From Runella zeae DSM 19591 (GTDB taxonomy: Bacteria > Bacteroidota > Bacteroidia > Cytophagales > Spirosomataceae), in contig NZ_KE384036.1 of the NCBI RefSeq assembly GCF_000423565.1, positions 476,972-540,971 of the forward strand: DNA of 64,000 nt, given 5' to 3'. Positions 45,714 to 54,850 of this stretch are shown here, in pieces (position 1 is the first letter of the stretch; every line of letters begins with the position of its first letter). The translations under genes were made by a program, and so were the position numbers. The notes beneath the pieces are model-generated. The model saw nothing but the letters and a program-made list of their open reading frames with translations. It made no database searches and was not told the origin of the DNA.

Positions 45714-46358
45714 TTATTTCTCCCCTACTATTAAAAACTGCTTGCCAAGCACCCACCATGTGAAGGGCATCGCCAAGTATAGTTTTACAAGCAGCGGATG
45801 CACGGGAAGCCCACCCCTAAACGAAAGCGGCAAAAAACGTGCGTGTGATTCATGAATTTTAAAACCTGCTCCGTACAAATGCTCTTCTACTCCAAGCTCC
45901 GAAAGAACGACAGTATGATCCGCAAAATCGAAATATTGGCGATAACAATACTTAAAATTGGGCCCAATGATACCTATTTTTCCGCCCGGCTTAAGGCATT
46001 TATACATCCTTTCCAAAAAAAATGCCACTTCTTCTTGACTATGAAGGTGTTCGAGAAAGTTGGAAATAAAAACCGCATCAAAATAATTTTCTGGCAGCTC
46101 TACCTTCAAAATATCCCCAATAATCAGATTCACTTCTGGGCTAGCATAATTTTTGATAGCTTCTACAATGTCTACCGTCCATTTTTCGGGCGAAGGTACT
46201 GCATTGATAAACTCGCACATACCTCCTGCCGAATCCAAAATCCTTTGAGGTTTCCCTAATTTTTTGTAAAAATATTCGGCGATTAGTGTCCAAATTACTT
46301 TCTTTTTTTCGTGGGCGACTTGCTTAAAACGGTACTCGTAAATTCTATCGTAATTCAT
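45714..46358 (-). CDS. Class I SAM-dependent methyltransferase
   Basis: 214 residues. ILDSAGGMCEFINAVP is motif I with an unusual S-A-G-G-M in place of D-x-G-x-G. KWTVDIVEAIKNYA is the acidic second strand. GDILKVELPENYFDAVFISN and FLEHLHSQEEVAFFLERMYK follow, then CLKPGGKIGIIGPNFKYCYR, the typical motif before strand 5. This is a small cytoplasmic methyltransferase of the type often found in sugar or lipid clusters. Substrate unknown. First gene of the operon with the two GT-C-like proteins. Confidence 0.85.
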   Translation of the reverse strand: MNYDRIYEYRFKQVAHEKKKVIWTLIAEYFYKKLGKPQRILDSAGGMCEFINAVPSPEKWTVDIVEAIKNYASPEVNLIIGDILKVELPENYFDAVFISNFLEHLHSQEEVAFFLERMYKCLKPGGKIGIIGPNFKYCYRQYFDFADHTVVLSELGVEEHLYGAGFKIHESHARFLPLSFRGGLPVHPLLVKLYLAMPFTWWVLGKQFLIVGEK

Positions 46359-46466
46359 TGCTTGTGAGATGAGGGCTTTTTATAACGGAAACGCAAAGAA
46401 ACCACCCTTTGTAAGATTTTACAAATGAAAAGGGATAATTCCAACGCAACAAATGATTTAAAGGAA

Positions 46467-46982
46467 TCAGATTGTTACGATATCTTTCAAAACATCTAAA
46501 AGATGATTTACTTTGAGAGATTCTCCTTGCAATGTAATATCAGCCTGCGTATAAAAAGAACGGCGGTCGTGGTACTTCTGCTGAAGATTGGCAAGCAGCT
46601 GCGCATCTGCTTTTTGGTAGGTAGGCCGGTCGTCGGACGAATGTTTCAGAATACGGTCTACGATTTCTTCGGGCGATACATCCAAAAATATACTAAGGCC
46701 GTTTTGTTTGATATAAGTCATGTTGTCATGAAAACACGGCACTCCTCCTCCCGTAGCTACAATTAGCTTAGAATCAGGACGGATAGCCCGCAAAATACGG
46801 GCTTCTTCTTCTCGAAAATAAGGTTCGCCTTTGTGAGCAAAAATATCGCTGATACTCATCCCTGTTTCTTTTACAATCAGAGAATCCATATCTACAAAAC
46901 GATACCGAATATGACGAGCGAGCTGCTTACCAAGGGTAGTTTTGCCCGATGAAGGCAGTCCCACCAAAAAAATATTTTTCAT
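46467..46982 (-). CDS. aroK: Shikimate kinase
   Basis: 171 residues from ATG 46982 (MKNIFLVGLPSSGKTTLGKQ). The P-loop is G-L-P-S-S-G-K-T. FVDMDSLIVKETGMSISDIF has the D-x-D shikimate-binding pair. GEPYFREEEARILR (F-R-x-x-E) and VATGGGVPC (G-G-G) complete the active site, and RPTYQ is the lid arginine region. It phosphorylates shikimate in aromatic amino-acid synthesis. It is encoded 41 bp downstream of the BT_3928-like gene, probably on the same transcript. Confidence 0.94.
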   Translation of the reverse strand: MKNIFLVGLPSSGKTTLGKQLARHIRYRFVDMDSLIVKETGMSISDIFAHKGEPYFREEEARILRAIRPDSKLIVATGGGVPCFHDNMTYIKQNGLSIFLDVSPEEIVDRILKHSSDDRPTYQKADAQLLANLQQKYHDRRSFYTQADITLQGESLKVNHLLDVLKDIVTI

Positions 46983-47023
46983 TGATTCAAAAAACGCTTC
47001 AAAAGAAATTGTCATGATAAGGC

Positions 47024-48112
47024 TTACAATTTCTTCAATACACCTTCCTTATCGGGGGTGGTATTATAATGCCATTTTCCCTTCACTGTTCCGTCTTTTA
47101 GCAACCACACTCCCGGATTTGAACGAGAGATGGTTTTTAAAACAGTACCATCAGCAAAGAAATAAGGTGCTTCGAGGGCGTAGGCTTTTGTGATTTCTTG
47201 GATTGAGGCATCACTCATCGAAGTCAAAATCAATGCCTCCACCTCTGAACCTTTGAACGAATTAATCAAAGTGCGGATTTTGGCCAAACTCGCCACGTTG
47301 AGATCAGGGCCATTTTTGATAATGATGATGAGCTTTTTGCCCTTAAAAGTCTCCTGTGTAAAATCTCCCTCGTTATTCCAAACTTTGTAATCAGTGATTT
47401 TGGGCTTGGCCTCTTCATTGATGAGCACCATCTCCTTGTACTTATAAGTGGTATCGGTCGGAAACTTCTCAAACTCCTCGGTTTTTCCGTCTTTTTCCAT
47501 GATATACTTGTAGCGGAGTGGCTCCGAAGGCTGCATCAATTGCGGGATGTTGTTACCTACTTTATAGGGCAAAAAATCAAATGGGGGAAGGTACCGAATG
47601 GCGTACAAAGCCAGCGCCACCGAAAAAATCGCCGAAAATCCTACCAATGACCCTGTCACAAAACTCCGATATACTTTGCGCTGCCATATGATAAATATAA
47701 TCAGTACCAGCAGTATGACGTCTTTGGTAAAAGAAGTCCAAGGCTTGAGTTTTAGAAAATCTCCAAAACAGCCACAATCGGTGACTTTGTTGTAATAAGC
47801 CGAATAAAAAGTCAGAAACGTAAAAAATACAATCAGTGCCAACAGTACCCAGCTCACTTGCTTCAAACGCCACGAAACAAGCAAAGCCACCCCCAAAATC
47901 ACCTCAGCAGCGCACATCAACACCGAGAAGTACAGGGCATAAGGTACCAAGCCCATCCAAAAATCATGTAAGGCAGGAAAATCAGTAGCAAATACCTCGA
48001 AATACTCCTCAAGTTTGATTTGGGTTCCTACCGGGTCATTGAGCTTGATAAGTCCTGAAAAAATAAAAATGCCACCTACCAAGAAGCGGACGATATGGGC
48101 TAGGATTTTCAT
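47024..48112 (-). CDS. BT_3928 family protein (DoxX-like membrane domain plus thioredoxin-like tail)
   Basis: 362 residues from ATG 48112 (MKILAHIVRFLVGGIFIFSG). Four or five membrane helices resemble MauE/DoxX: IFSGLIKLNDPVGTQIKLEE, AEVILGVALLVSWRLKQ, and a NKVTDCGCFGDFLKLKPW motif. The C-G-C-F-G-D is characteristic of MauE-type disulfide carriers. A periplasmic domain of about 150 residues follows, with a thioredoxin-like fold (KKLIIIIKNGPDLNVASLAK) and a SNPGVWLLKDG end. The role may be in passing reducing power or in envelope redox. Gene order folP-DUF1599-BT_3928 is conserved in Bacteroidota. Confidence 0.88.
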   Translation of the reverse strand: MKILAHIVRFLVGGIFIFSGLIKLNDPVGTQIKLEEYFEVFATDFPALHDFWMGLVPYALYFSVLMCAAEVILGVALLVSWRLKQVSWVLLALIVFFTFLTFYSAYYNKVTDCGCFGDFLKLKPWTSFTKDVILLVLIIFIIWQRKVYRSFVTGSLVGFSAIFSVALALYAIRYLPPFDFLPYKVGNNIPQLMQPSEPLRYKYIMEKDGKTEEFEKFPTDTTYKYKEMVLINEEAKPKITDYKVWNNEGDFTQETFKGKKLIIIIKNGPDLNVASLAKIRTLINSFKGSEVEALILTSMSDASIQEITKAYALEAPYFFADGTVLKTISRSNPGVWLLKDGTVKGKWHYNTTPDKEGVLKKL

Positions 48113-48207
48113 TAATGGTTTGGTTCTTAAGATTCTAAAGCGACTATTATTTTGTTTGTAAGCCTCAAATTTCAAAAATCACGCCAATAATACGTGTTAA
48201 TAAAAAG

Positions 48208-48759
48208 TTAAGCAGCCAATCCCGATTTTATCAAACAAAAAACCGAATAGTTGATTATGTCTTGGTAGCCCGCCTTTACACCTTCCGAAATGAGGGTTTT
48301 ACCGTCATTGTCTTCTATTTGTTTGATTCTAAACAGTTTCATCAAAATAATATCCGTCATGCTACTGATGCGCATATCACGCCACGCCTCGCCATAATCA
48401 TGGTTTTTGTTGAACAACAATTCGTATACTTCGCTCATCTGTTGGTCGTACATTTCGGTAAGCTGCTCTGCGCTAAAATCAACCCGCTTGTCGTCGCCCA
48501 ACTGAATTTGAATCAGCGCCATGACACAATAATTGATAATTCCCATAAATTCGGGAATTTCGCCCTCGTTTACTTTCGAAAAGCCATTTTCTTGAAGCGT
48601 ACGGATACGTTGGGCTTTGATAAAAATCTGATCCGTAATCGAAGGCAGCCGCAAAATACGCCACGAAGGACCATAGTCTTTATTTTTTTTCGTAAAAATA
48701 TCTTTGCAACGAGTAATTACACTCCGATATTCGCGCTCAGTTTGAGTGAGGTCAGTCAT
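48208..48759 (-). CDS. DUF1599 family protein
   Basis: 183 residues from ATG 48759 (MTDLTQTEREYRSVITRCKD). It has two similar halves, each with a K-N-x-D-Y-G-x-x-W-R motif (KKNKDYGPSWRILRLPSITD and NKNHDYGEAWRDMRISSMTD). Both halves continue with I-x-(K/L)-x-x-R-I-(K/R), the typical internal duplication of DUF1599. The function is unknown; a nucleotide-related role has been suggested for similar all-helical folds. It is divergent from folP and upstream of the BT_3928-like gene. Confidence 0.92.
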   Translation of the reverse strand: MTDLTQTEREYRSVITRCKDIFTKKNKDYGPSWRILRLPSITDQIFIKAQRIRTLQENGFSKVNEGEIPEFMGIINYCVMALIQIQLGDDKRVDFSAEQLTEMYDQQMSEVYELLFNKNHDYGEAWRDMRISSMTDIILMKLFRIKQIEDNDGKTLISEGVKAGYQDIINYSVFCLIKSGLAA

Positions 48760-48831
48760 GTTTTTGGGTTTCACTTCAGGCGATAGTCGAGTCGAATCAG
48801 ACTATCTATTCGTTTATTTGGCCGCTAAATT

Positions 48832-49671
48832 ATGAAAAAAACGCTGAACATCGGTGGTAAATTACTGGACTTATCAATACCACAAGTCATGGGTATCCTC
48901 AATATCACTCCCGACTCATTTTATTCGGGCAGTAGGGTGCTACAGCTAGACGATGCCTACAAAAAAGCCGAAAAAATGCTCTCCGAAGGGGCAAGTATAT
49001 TGGATTTGGGCGGGCATTCTACCCGTCCAGGGGCCGATGCCGTAAGCGAAACCGAAGAAGCCAATCGCGTGCTTCCGGTCGTAGAAATGCTCCGCAAGCA
49101 CTTTCCGAGGGCCCTTATCTCGATTGATACCTTCCGAGCGTCGGTAGCTCGCCAAGCCATCGAAGCAGGTGCACACATCATCAACGACATCGCCGGAGGC
49201 AACCTCGACCCGCTTATGTTTGAGACGGTGGCCGCGCTTCAGGTGCCCTATATCCTGATGCACAGCCGAGGCACCCCCCAAACCATGAAAGATTTGAATC
49301 AGTACGACGACCTCGTGACGGACGTGATGCGGGAGCTACAAGCCAAAATCTATGAATTGCAGCAGCTAGGCGTCAAAGATATTGTAGCCGATATGGGTTT
49401 TGGATTTGCCAAAAACGCCGACCAAAACTACGTGTTACTACGCGAACTAAGAGCATTTGAGATTTTGAATGTCCCTCTTTTGGTAGGTGTCTCGCGCAAG
49501 TCGATGATTTGGCGAAAACTCAACATCACTCCCGACCAATCGCTCAACGGCACCACCGCTCTCAATACCGTAGCCCTGCTCAACGGCGCGAGTATCTTAA
49601 GAGTACACGACGTAAAAGAAGCCGTAGAAACAGTGAAGTTGATGCAGCTTCTCCATCAGACCCATTCCTAA
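48832..49671 (+). CDS. folP: Dihydropteroate synthase
   Basis: 279 residues. PQVMGILNITPDSFYSGSRV is the first pterin-loop signature, ILDLGGHSTRPGAD the second (G-G-x-S-T-R-P-G), and ISIDTFRASVARQAIEAGAH has the D-T motif. IINDIAGGNLDP, DMGFGFAKNADQNY and LLVGVSRKSMI (S-R-K) complete the family set. It joins para-aminobenzoate and dihydropterin diphosphate in folate synthesis and is the target of sulfonamides. A hairpin lies 48 bp downstream. Confidence 0.96.
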   Translation: MKKTLNIGGKLLDLSIPQVMGILNITPDSFYSGSRVLQLDDAYKKAEKMLSEGASILDLGGHSTRPGADAVSETEEANRVLPVVEMLRKHFPRALISIDTFRASVARQAIEAGAHIINDIAGGNLDPLMFETVAALQVPYILMHSRGTPQTMKDLNQYDDLVTDVMRELQAKIYELQQLGVKDIVADMGFGFAKNADQNYVLLRELRAFEILNVPLLVGVSRKSMIWRKLNITPDQSLNGTTALNTVALLNGASILRVHDVKEAVETVKLMQLLHQTHS

Positions 49672-50178
49672 TATTTACTAACCAAAATAAAGAATAATCA
49701 GAAGGATTATAAAAAATAAAAAGGTCATGATTTTCAAATAGATTTGTTTGAGAATCATGACCTTTCTATGTAAAAAACGTAGGGACTTACTTCACTTTTT
49801 CCTTTACTTCCAGTGTTTAGAGTACAGCAATCTTATCTATTCTTTTTAGTATATTTTTTCATAACACACTTACCTAATCTATTTTATATAGAAATATTCT
49901 TCATTGAAATTAATCATTGAATCTAGCAAAGTATTAAAACGCCGTTTTATGATATTTAAAGCCTTATTTTCAACTTTCGACACAATATACTCCCCCTAAA
50001 ACGCTCCAATATCTTTCTAATAAAAAAAATATTTCTTTCGCCGCCACCCTCAAATCGCTGAATACCAAAACTTTATAAAATATCCCATTTAACTCTATCC
50101 TTATCCGAATATTTTATAATAAATATTTATGCATAATATTGCGCAGTTTTTATACCTCAACCTCTCATTTAATTTTTT
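49672..50178 (+). terminator. Terminator hairpin and otherwise featureless AT-rich gap
   Basis: The 507-bp gap has a strong hairpin at 49720-49765: AAAGGTCATGATTTTCAAA pairs with its complement at 49747-49765 with one mismatch. It lies after folP and is followed by only a short T-run. From 49800 to 50178 the sequence is AT-rich with no gene or motif that I can support. Confidence 0.5.
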
Positions 50179-50757
50179 ATGTTTAAAACTTTTACTACCA
50201 CTTTTGTTTTATTGTTTACCGTTTATGGTGCTTTGGCTCAACAAGATGTAAAGCTCAATTTGATGAGTGCCACTAGTCAAAGATTAGAAGTAAGTTATGA
50301 AATTCCGGCCCTGCCCAATATCGGCCTCGAACCTATCGTAGGACTTAATTTTCGCAAATGGGCCGACGGAACAAGTGTAAATGGACAGGATATTTCGGTC
50401 AAAAGATTTGGCTGGATTGCGGGATTCAAAGGTAATTTTTACTTTGGTCACCACGACGACCTCACGGGTTTTTATATCAGCCCTTATGCTATTTTTAGAA
50501 GTGACAAAATTGATTTTCAAGAGCCTACCCGACATACTCGTTTGTCTACAGGTCTGATGATCGGTCAAAAAGGCTTTATCTGGGAACGCCTCGGCTACAG
50601 CGTAGAAGGGGGCTTGGGCTATAATCCTATTTACAAATACAACGATGTAAAAACGGGAGCAAAAGTAGAACTCGAAGAAAGCATTCCTATTTTAGGAAGT
50701 CTTACCAAAATAAATATTCCTTTCCGGGTTTCATTGTTTTATCGCATTAGCGAATAA
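50179..50757 (+). CDS. Small secreted outer-membrane-type beta-barrel protein
   Basis: 192 residues. A signal peptide (VLLFTVYGALAQ) is followed by alternating strands with aromatic girdle residues: LEVSYEIPALPNIGLEPIVG, IAGFKGNFYFGHHDDL, FYISPYAIFRSDKIDF, and a final FRVSLFYRISE with an aromatic residue third from the end. This is the shape of an eight-stranded outer-membrane barrel, similar to DUF3575 or OmpA/OmpX-like proteins, but the family is not certain. It stands alone with a terminator directly after it. Confidence 0.65.
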   Translation: MFKTFTTTFVLLFTVYGALAQQDVKLNLMSATSQRLEVSYEIPALPNIGLEPIVGLNFRKWADGTSVNGQDISVKRFGWIAGFKGNFYFGHHDDLTGFYISPYAIFRSDKIDFQEPTRHTRLSTGLMIGQKGFIWERLGYSVEGGLGYNPIYKYNDVKTGAKVELEESIPILGSLTKINIPFRVSLFYRISE

Positions 50758-50796
50758 TTTGAAGCAGGAAAGCTTCTCAACAATCATTTATCGAAC

Positions 50797-50827
50797 AAAA
50801 AAGCGCTTCCTCTAAAGCGCTTTTTTT
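50797..50827 (+). terminator. Rho-independent terminator
   Basis: AAAAAAGCGC (50797-50806) pairs with GCGCTTTTTT (50817-50826), with a 10-base loop and T-run. Confidence 0.85.
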
Positions 50828-51080
50828 GTTGTCATTTATTAAAATTCAAAAACTTTATGAGTAATCGTTTTGAAAAAATACTACAAATCTTTTATTCACC
50901 ACAAATTATTGCTAGGGTTTGCATTTAAGAATAAGTAAATGTGCAAATTGTTTTTTATTCTGGAAACAAATATAATCAATTGTTAATCTGTATTTTACGA
51001 TTAACGGATAAGTACTTAGGCCACCAAAAACTTATCATTAAAGTCCCGTCTTTATGCTTTTGTGAATGAAGATAGTTGTC

Positions 51081-51488
51081 TTATTGAGTGAAAAACCTAT
51101 CGACCGAATACCTCCCCGCCCCTGCAAAAAAAATAGTAGCATAAGGCAACAAATAAAGCAAAGCATGTTCTTTTTCGCTCAGTGGTTCGTGGGCATGCAT
51201 CAAAAACGCAACCACCAAAAAATGAATGATTTCGATAGCCGCCGCTACCCGCGTCAGCAAGCCCAACATGACCAAAATAGGGGCAATCACCTCCCCTAGC
51301 ACGGCCAAAGCGTGCGACAACCTAGCACCCACGTGCAGCGGATCGGGAAAATCAGACGCGCCCTCTAAAAACGTGAGGAATTTGTCATAGCCGTGGGTCA
51401 ATAAAAGCAAAGAGACTCCTATTCTCAAAATCAGTAATCCCAAATCGGTGTAATTTTTGGGGGAAGAAGGTTTGAAAAAATAAAGCAT
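51081..51488 (-). CDS. DoxX family membrane protein
   Basis: 135 residues with four membrane helices. LGLLILRIGVSLLLLTHGYD has the conserved R-x-x-x-G-x-x-(L/F)-x-x-H-G, followed by K. ALAVLGEVIAPILVMLGLLT has the conserved E-x-x-x-x-x-x-L-x-x-G-L-L-T-R helix. EHALLYLLPYATIFFAGAGR and YSVDRFF end the protein in the family pattern. DoxX proteins are small inner-membrane proteins linked to redox or thiol metabolism; their activity is unproven. Single leftward gene. Confidence 0.88.
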   Translation of the reverse strand: MLYFFKPSSPKNYTDLGLLILRIGVSLLLLTHGYDKFLTFLEGASDFPDPLHVGARLSHALAVLGEVIAPILVMLGLLTRVAAAIEIIHFLVVAFLMHAHEPLSEKEHALLYLLPYATIFFAGAGRYSVDRFFTQ

Positions 51489-51821
51489 ATCTCACAGAAT
51501 TTGTTGTAACAGCAAAAGTAAGAAGAATCCGCATCCTATTCTAGGCATTGGTGGTACGGTCATCTTGACCGTGACTTATTCTAGTGGATAAGCCTCCTCA
51601 ACACGCGCCCTCAACGGTAGCTTTGGAAGGATACGCGTTTTTGTTGGAAGCAAAAAGACACCTTCGTCAATCGCGGGGGCTTAGTAGAATTTCGTAATTT
51701 GGAGGCTGAAGAAAAAGACTTCCATTTGCTCCGTCAAGTATTTGGGGAGGTAGTGGAATCGCGGAAAAACAAACAGAATAGCAAACACCCTTTCCAGAAA
51801 ACCTTAAAACCACCTTTTTAA
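51489..51821. other. Intergenic stretch with a possible decayed coding fragment
   Basis: 333 bp without an intact gene. Rightward, one frame reads LEGYAFLLEAKR and then a neighbouring frame reads GGLVEFRNLEAEEKDFHLL up to a stop just before 51822, as if a frameshift had split a short coding segment. A 7-bp inverted repeat (ACGGTCA-tct-TGACCGT) lies near 51555-51571. I cannot assign a family. Confidence 0.2.
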
Positions 51822-52235
51822 ATGCCACAATTTCGCACAACTTTAAAGAAAGGACTCCCAATCTTCTACATTGGGATTCTTTCCATCACTTTAGTAGATT
51901 CCGTCTGCTCCATTATTTCACGAGTGTATGATATCCAATACTCTTCTTTTTACCCTCTATCCTACACCATTTACATTCTAATCCCCTTTTTTATATCGCT
52001 GAAAACAAACAAAAGAACCGCCGTCATCTATGCAGCTCTACTAGGCGCGTTTGATGCAACTATTGGCTGGACTATCTCCATGCTTTTAAAAGCAAAAGCA
52101 TCTATTATGAATTTCGAACTAACGCCTACTGTGTGGATTTACGCTATTGTGAGTATGATGGCCATATGTGCTTTACTTGGATTTTTGGGAGCACTTGCCG
52201 CATGGATTTTTAAGAAATTAAGACCACAGTTGTAA
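51822..52235 (+). CDS. Small four-helix membrane protein, unrecognised
   Basis: 137 residues with four membrane helices (GLPIFYIGILSITLVDSVCS, FYPLSYTIYILIPFFIS, AALLGAFDATIGWTISMLLK, and WIYAIVSMMAICALLGFLGA). No known motif. Positively charged ends (MPQFRTTLKKG and FKKLRPQL) suggest both termini face the cytoplasm. ATG at 51822. It is the first of two AT-rich, rightward membrane genes, with 50 bp before the next. Confidence 0.6.
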   Translation: MPQFRTTLKKGLPIFYIGILSITLVDSVCSIISRVYDIQYSSFYPLSYTIYILIPFFISLKTNKRTAVIYAALLGAFDATIGWTISMLLKAKASIMNFELTPTVWIYAIVSMMAICALLGFLGALAAWIFKKLRPQL

Positions 52236-52285
52236 CATTATAGCGTTGTAACATTGACTTTTCCCTTGATTTACCTACATGTAAA

Positions 52286-53173
52286 ATGAAAGAAATTAAC
52301 ATCAATGATAAAGAAAGAACCCCTCTCAAAAGGGCAAAAAAGACATCTGGTAAAAATAAGCCAACTCTTTTCGGTCTAGCGTGGGAAGGGAGTTTTGATT
52401 TTATCCCTTCACTCATTGCCAGTGTCATACTATTAGGAACAGTGTATATTAATTCCTATTATTTTTTTGGATATGGATTTAGAGTCGGAACATACCTAGA
52501 AATTAGCGAAATATTACTCTTATCTTTTGTAGATTTAGGGGGTGTTTTTGATGAGACAATACTTCTTATACTTATGGTCACTTTGCCATTTTACTTTTTT
52601 GCAAAAAGAATTAATGGTTCATTATTAATTGTAAAAACAGGAATTTTAGTGATTGCGACAGAGTACCTAATTGCATATTTATTAACGACAACACACCTTA
52701 AATCAAAAGTAAATTTGACAAGTGGAAACTATGCTACTTTTATATATTTACTAATTATCAGTTTTTTGCTATATTATATTTTTACTTTTATAAGACCTGT
52801 TTTAGAAAAAATACAAGCAAAGATTGACTTGTTCTATATGCCCTATTCTGTACTTTGTTTTCTAACAATTGTCTCAATCAAAAATTATAGTGATATAAAT
52901 ATCCTACACAACACTTATAAATCTAAAATCGTAACCGATAAAGACACTCTAATATCCGACTCTTCCTTTTATTATGTAGGAAAAACCAAGAACTATGTAT
53001 TTATGTGGAGCGCTAGGGATACAGCCATGACTGTTATCCCCATGAGTGATATTAAAAAGTTGGTTATACATAATACTTTACCTGATAAAAAGCCAACGCC
53101 AAAACCTAAGAATAAAAAAATATTGCCTTCTATGGCCATAAAAAATGACTCTTCAAAAACGCTAAAAAAATAA
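52286..53173 (+). CDS. Unrecognised membrane protein
   Basis: 295 residues. A basic N-terminus (LKRAKKTSGKNKPT) precedes about five membrane helices (residues 30-190). A polar domain of about 70 residues with short strands (IVTDKDTLISDSSFYYVGKT) and a lysine-rich end (PKPKNKKILPS) follows. Composition is much more AT-rich than in the housekeeping genes of the window. No family recognised. Probably in one transcript with the preceding small membrane gene. Confidence 0.6.
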   Translation: MKEININDKERTPLKRAKKTSGKNKPTLFGLAWEGSFDFIPSLIASVILLGTVYINSYYFFGYGFRVGTYLEISEILLLSFVDLGGVFDETILLILMVTLPFYFFAKRINGSLLIVKTGILVIATEYLIAYLLTTTHLKSKVNLTSGNYATFIYLLIISFLLYYIFTFIRPVLEKIQAKIDLFYMPYSVLCFLTIVSIKNYSDINILHNTYKSKIVTDKDTLISDSSFYYVGKTKNYVFMWSARDTAMTVIPMSDIKKLVIHNTLPDKKPTPKPKNKKILPSMAIKNDSSKTLKK

Positions 53174-53648
53174 AAAATCAAGAAAAACGCTTTTTTAGTC
53201 CGTTGTGCTAGGAGATATTTACACTATCAAACAATACACACAACTATTTGATAATCAATTTTTAACGTAAACATTCTAAGCAAAATGGAACAACAAAGCT
53301 AGTGGGATAAGTTTGTTTTGAAATAGTAGCTTTCCTGCTTTTTAAGTCTTATTAACTTATTGGGCAATGAGTTAATAAGACTTTGATTCGTGAGAGAGCA
53401 CTAAAAGACATTTTAGTAACTATTTCTGAAAGTTTTTAATGTCGAAGATTGTCTTGTGAAAAGTCCGTTTTTTTGAGCCGGTAAATTTGGATGGAAATTA
53501 TCAGGCAAAGTCGTCATTGACACCTTTTAGGTATCCTATATCAATCCTACTTGCTTTCTTGCTTTCTTACGCGTCCATTTTATGGCAGACACTCTGATTT
53601 TTTCAAAAGTATCAGGGATTACAATGCGAATTTTACAGGTTTAATATT
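53174..53648. repeat. 475-bp gap with a perfect 14-bp inverted repeat
   Basis: AAGTCTTATTAACT (53344-53357) is the exact complement of 53370-53383, with a 12-base loop that can extend the pairing (ATT/AAT). It may be a terminator, though it lies 170 bp after the nearest stop and lacks a T-run. The rest of the gap shows nothing. Confidence 0.45.
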
Positions 53649-54569
53649 TCAATTAACATATTCGTACTTCTTTAATTGATATATTTCCTCAATAGTAAGG
53701 TAGCCAATACTAATCGTTTGGTCTAAATTGTATACAGAAGAGGGATAAATTTCATAAAATTTTCGCTGAGTATCGAGGATACTATTTATTGTATTTAACT
53801 TTTCAATCAGACTTATGTCGAAATAATCTCCCTCTATTGTTACTTCCAATTGGTAAACATATCCATTAAGTACCAGTTCTAAGATATTTGTATCCATATC
53901 TTTTTCTATTATACTATACGAGAAGGGGGTCAATTTTAACAATTTAGAAAGGGTCTCTTTATAGTCACTCGAAACGACAAAACCTTCTATGTCAAAGCTT
54001 GTATAAAATTTTGTTTTAATAATCTTATCTAAAGATTTTCTCTTTTTTGGCCTCACTTTTATTGGAAACCAATAGAAATTTTGAGCAACATTTTCACCCA
54101 TTGATTTAATTATTGTTTTTTTACCCAACATCAAGCCACTTTTTGCTTCTAACAATTCGCCCTTTATATTCACAAAGAATTCCTTAAAATCATTGTGTAT
54201 AATTTTAGGGGATTTGTTGTCATCAATGCTGTAGTAATACAAAGTGTATTTATTGTTATTAGGTACAATAAACAAGCTATGAAAATCTTCTTGAAAATTG
54301 ATGTTAGTGCCGTTTTTGGCAATTACAGTTATCAGTTCACAATTTGTGAACTGAGGATGATTAATTTTTATACTATTCTGCACCTCTCTTGTCCTCATTT
54401 TTATATTCAAAGGACCTTCGCTATCATCTAATCGTAGAAGGATGCAAGTCGAAAGCCATGAGTTAACTTCCTCCAAGTTAAAAATAAAATAACATTTAAC
54501 CTGTTCAGTTTTAAGAGAAGAATATTGATTTAAAATGACTGAGAACCAACTAGGAAGCATGTATATCAA
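53649..54569 (-). CDS. Unrecognised cytoplasmic protein
   Basis: 306 residues, AT-rich codons, no signal peptide or membrane helix. It is rich in short strands and charged helices (ITVIAKNGTNINFQEDFHSL, VRPKKRKSLDKIIKTKFYTS). The end has a repeated Y-x-I-E-E/L-x-x-K pattern (YLTIEEIYQLKKYEYVN). No family is recognised. It is a stand-alone leftward gene flanked by long non-coding stretches, which, with its composition, suggests an accessory gene rather than core genome. Confidence 0.55.
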   Translation of the reverse strand: MIYMLPSWFSVILNQYSSLKTEQVKCYFIFNLEEVNSWLSTCILLRLDDSEGPLNIKMRTREVQNSIKINHPQFTNCELITVIAKNGTNINFQEDFHSLFIVPNNNKYTLYYYSIDDNKSPKIIHNDFKEFFVNIKGELLEAKSGLMLGKKTIIKSMGENVAQNFYWFPIKVRPKKRKSLDKIIKTKFYTSFDIEGFVVSSDYKETLSKLLKLTPFSYSIIEKDMDTNILELVLNGYVYQLEVTIEGDYFDISLIEKLNTINSILDTQRKFYEIYPSSVYNLDQTISIGYLTIEEIYQLKKYEYVN

Positions 54570-54812
54570 TAAATTATTATAGAAAATCTTTAATTAAAAC
54601 ATAAAAGGCTATATTGCCTTTAAATAAATAAGCTTTATTTTTATTCATTCTACTCTAAAGAGTATTGTATTCATCATAAAATTCATTATTGAACGGATTG
54701 AATCACCCTTTCATAGCTTGACACTAACCGTGTAAAGTTATAAAAGGGAGCAAAGCGTGGCAAACTAAATTAGTCAACAGCGGTCTAAAAATTCAGTTCT
54801 TTTTACTCTCAC

Positions 54813-54849
54813 AATCACACCTCAACTTGGGGTGTGATTTTTATTTTAT
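54813..54849 (+). terminator. Hairpin terminator just before a broken small gene
   Basis: AATCACACC (54813-54821) pairs with GGTGTGATT (54831-54839), with a 9-base loop and a T-rich tail. No intact gene lies immediately upstream on this strand, so it may end a transcript from lost DNA or act as a leader hairpin. Confidence 0.6.
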
Positions 54850-54850
54850 T

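Noticed and set aside
51489..51821. A real gene in the gap before 51822
   Set aside because: The two promising segments lie in different frames with stops between them and no start; listed only as a possible decayed fragment.
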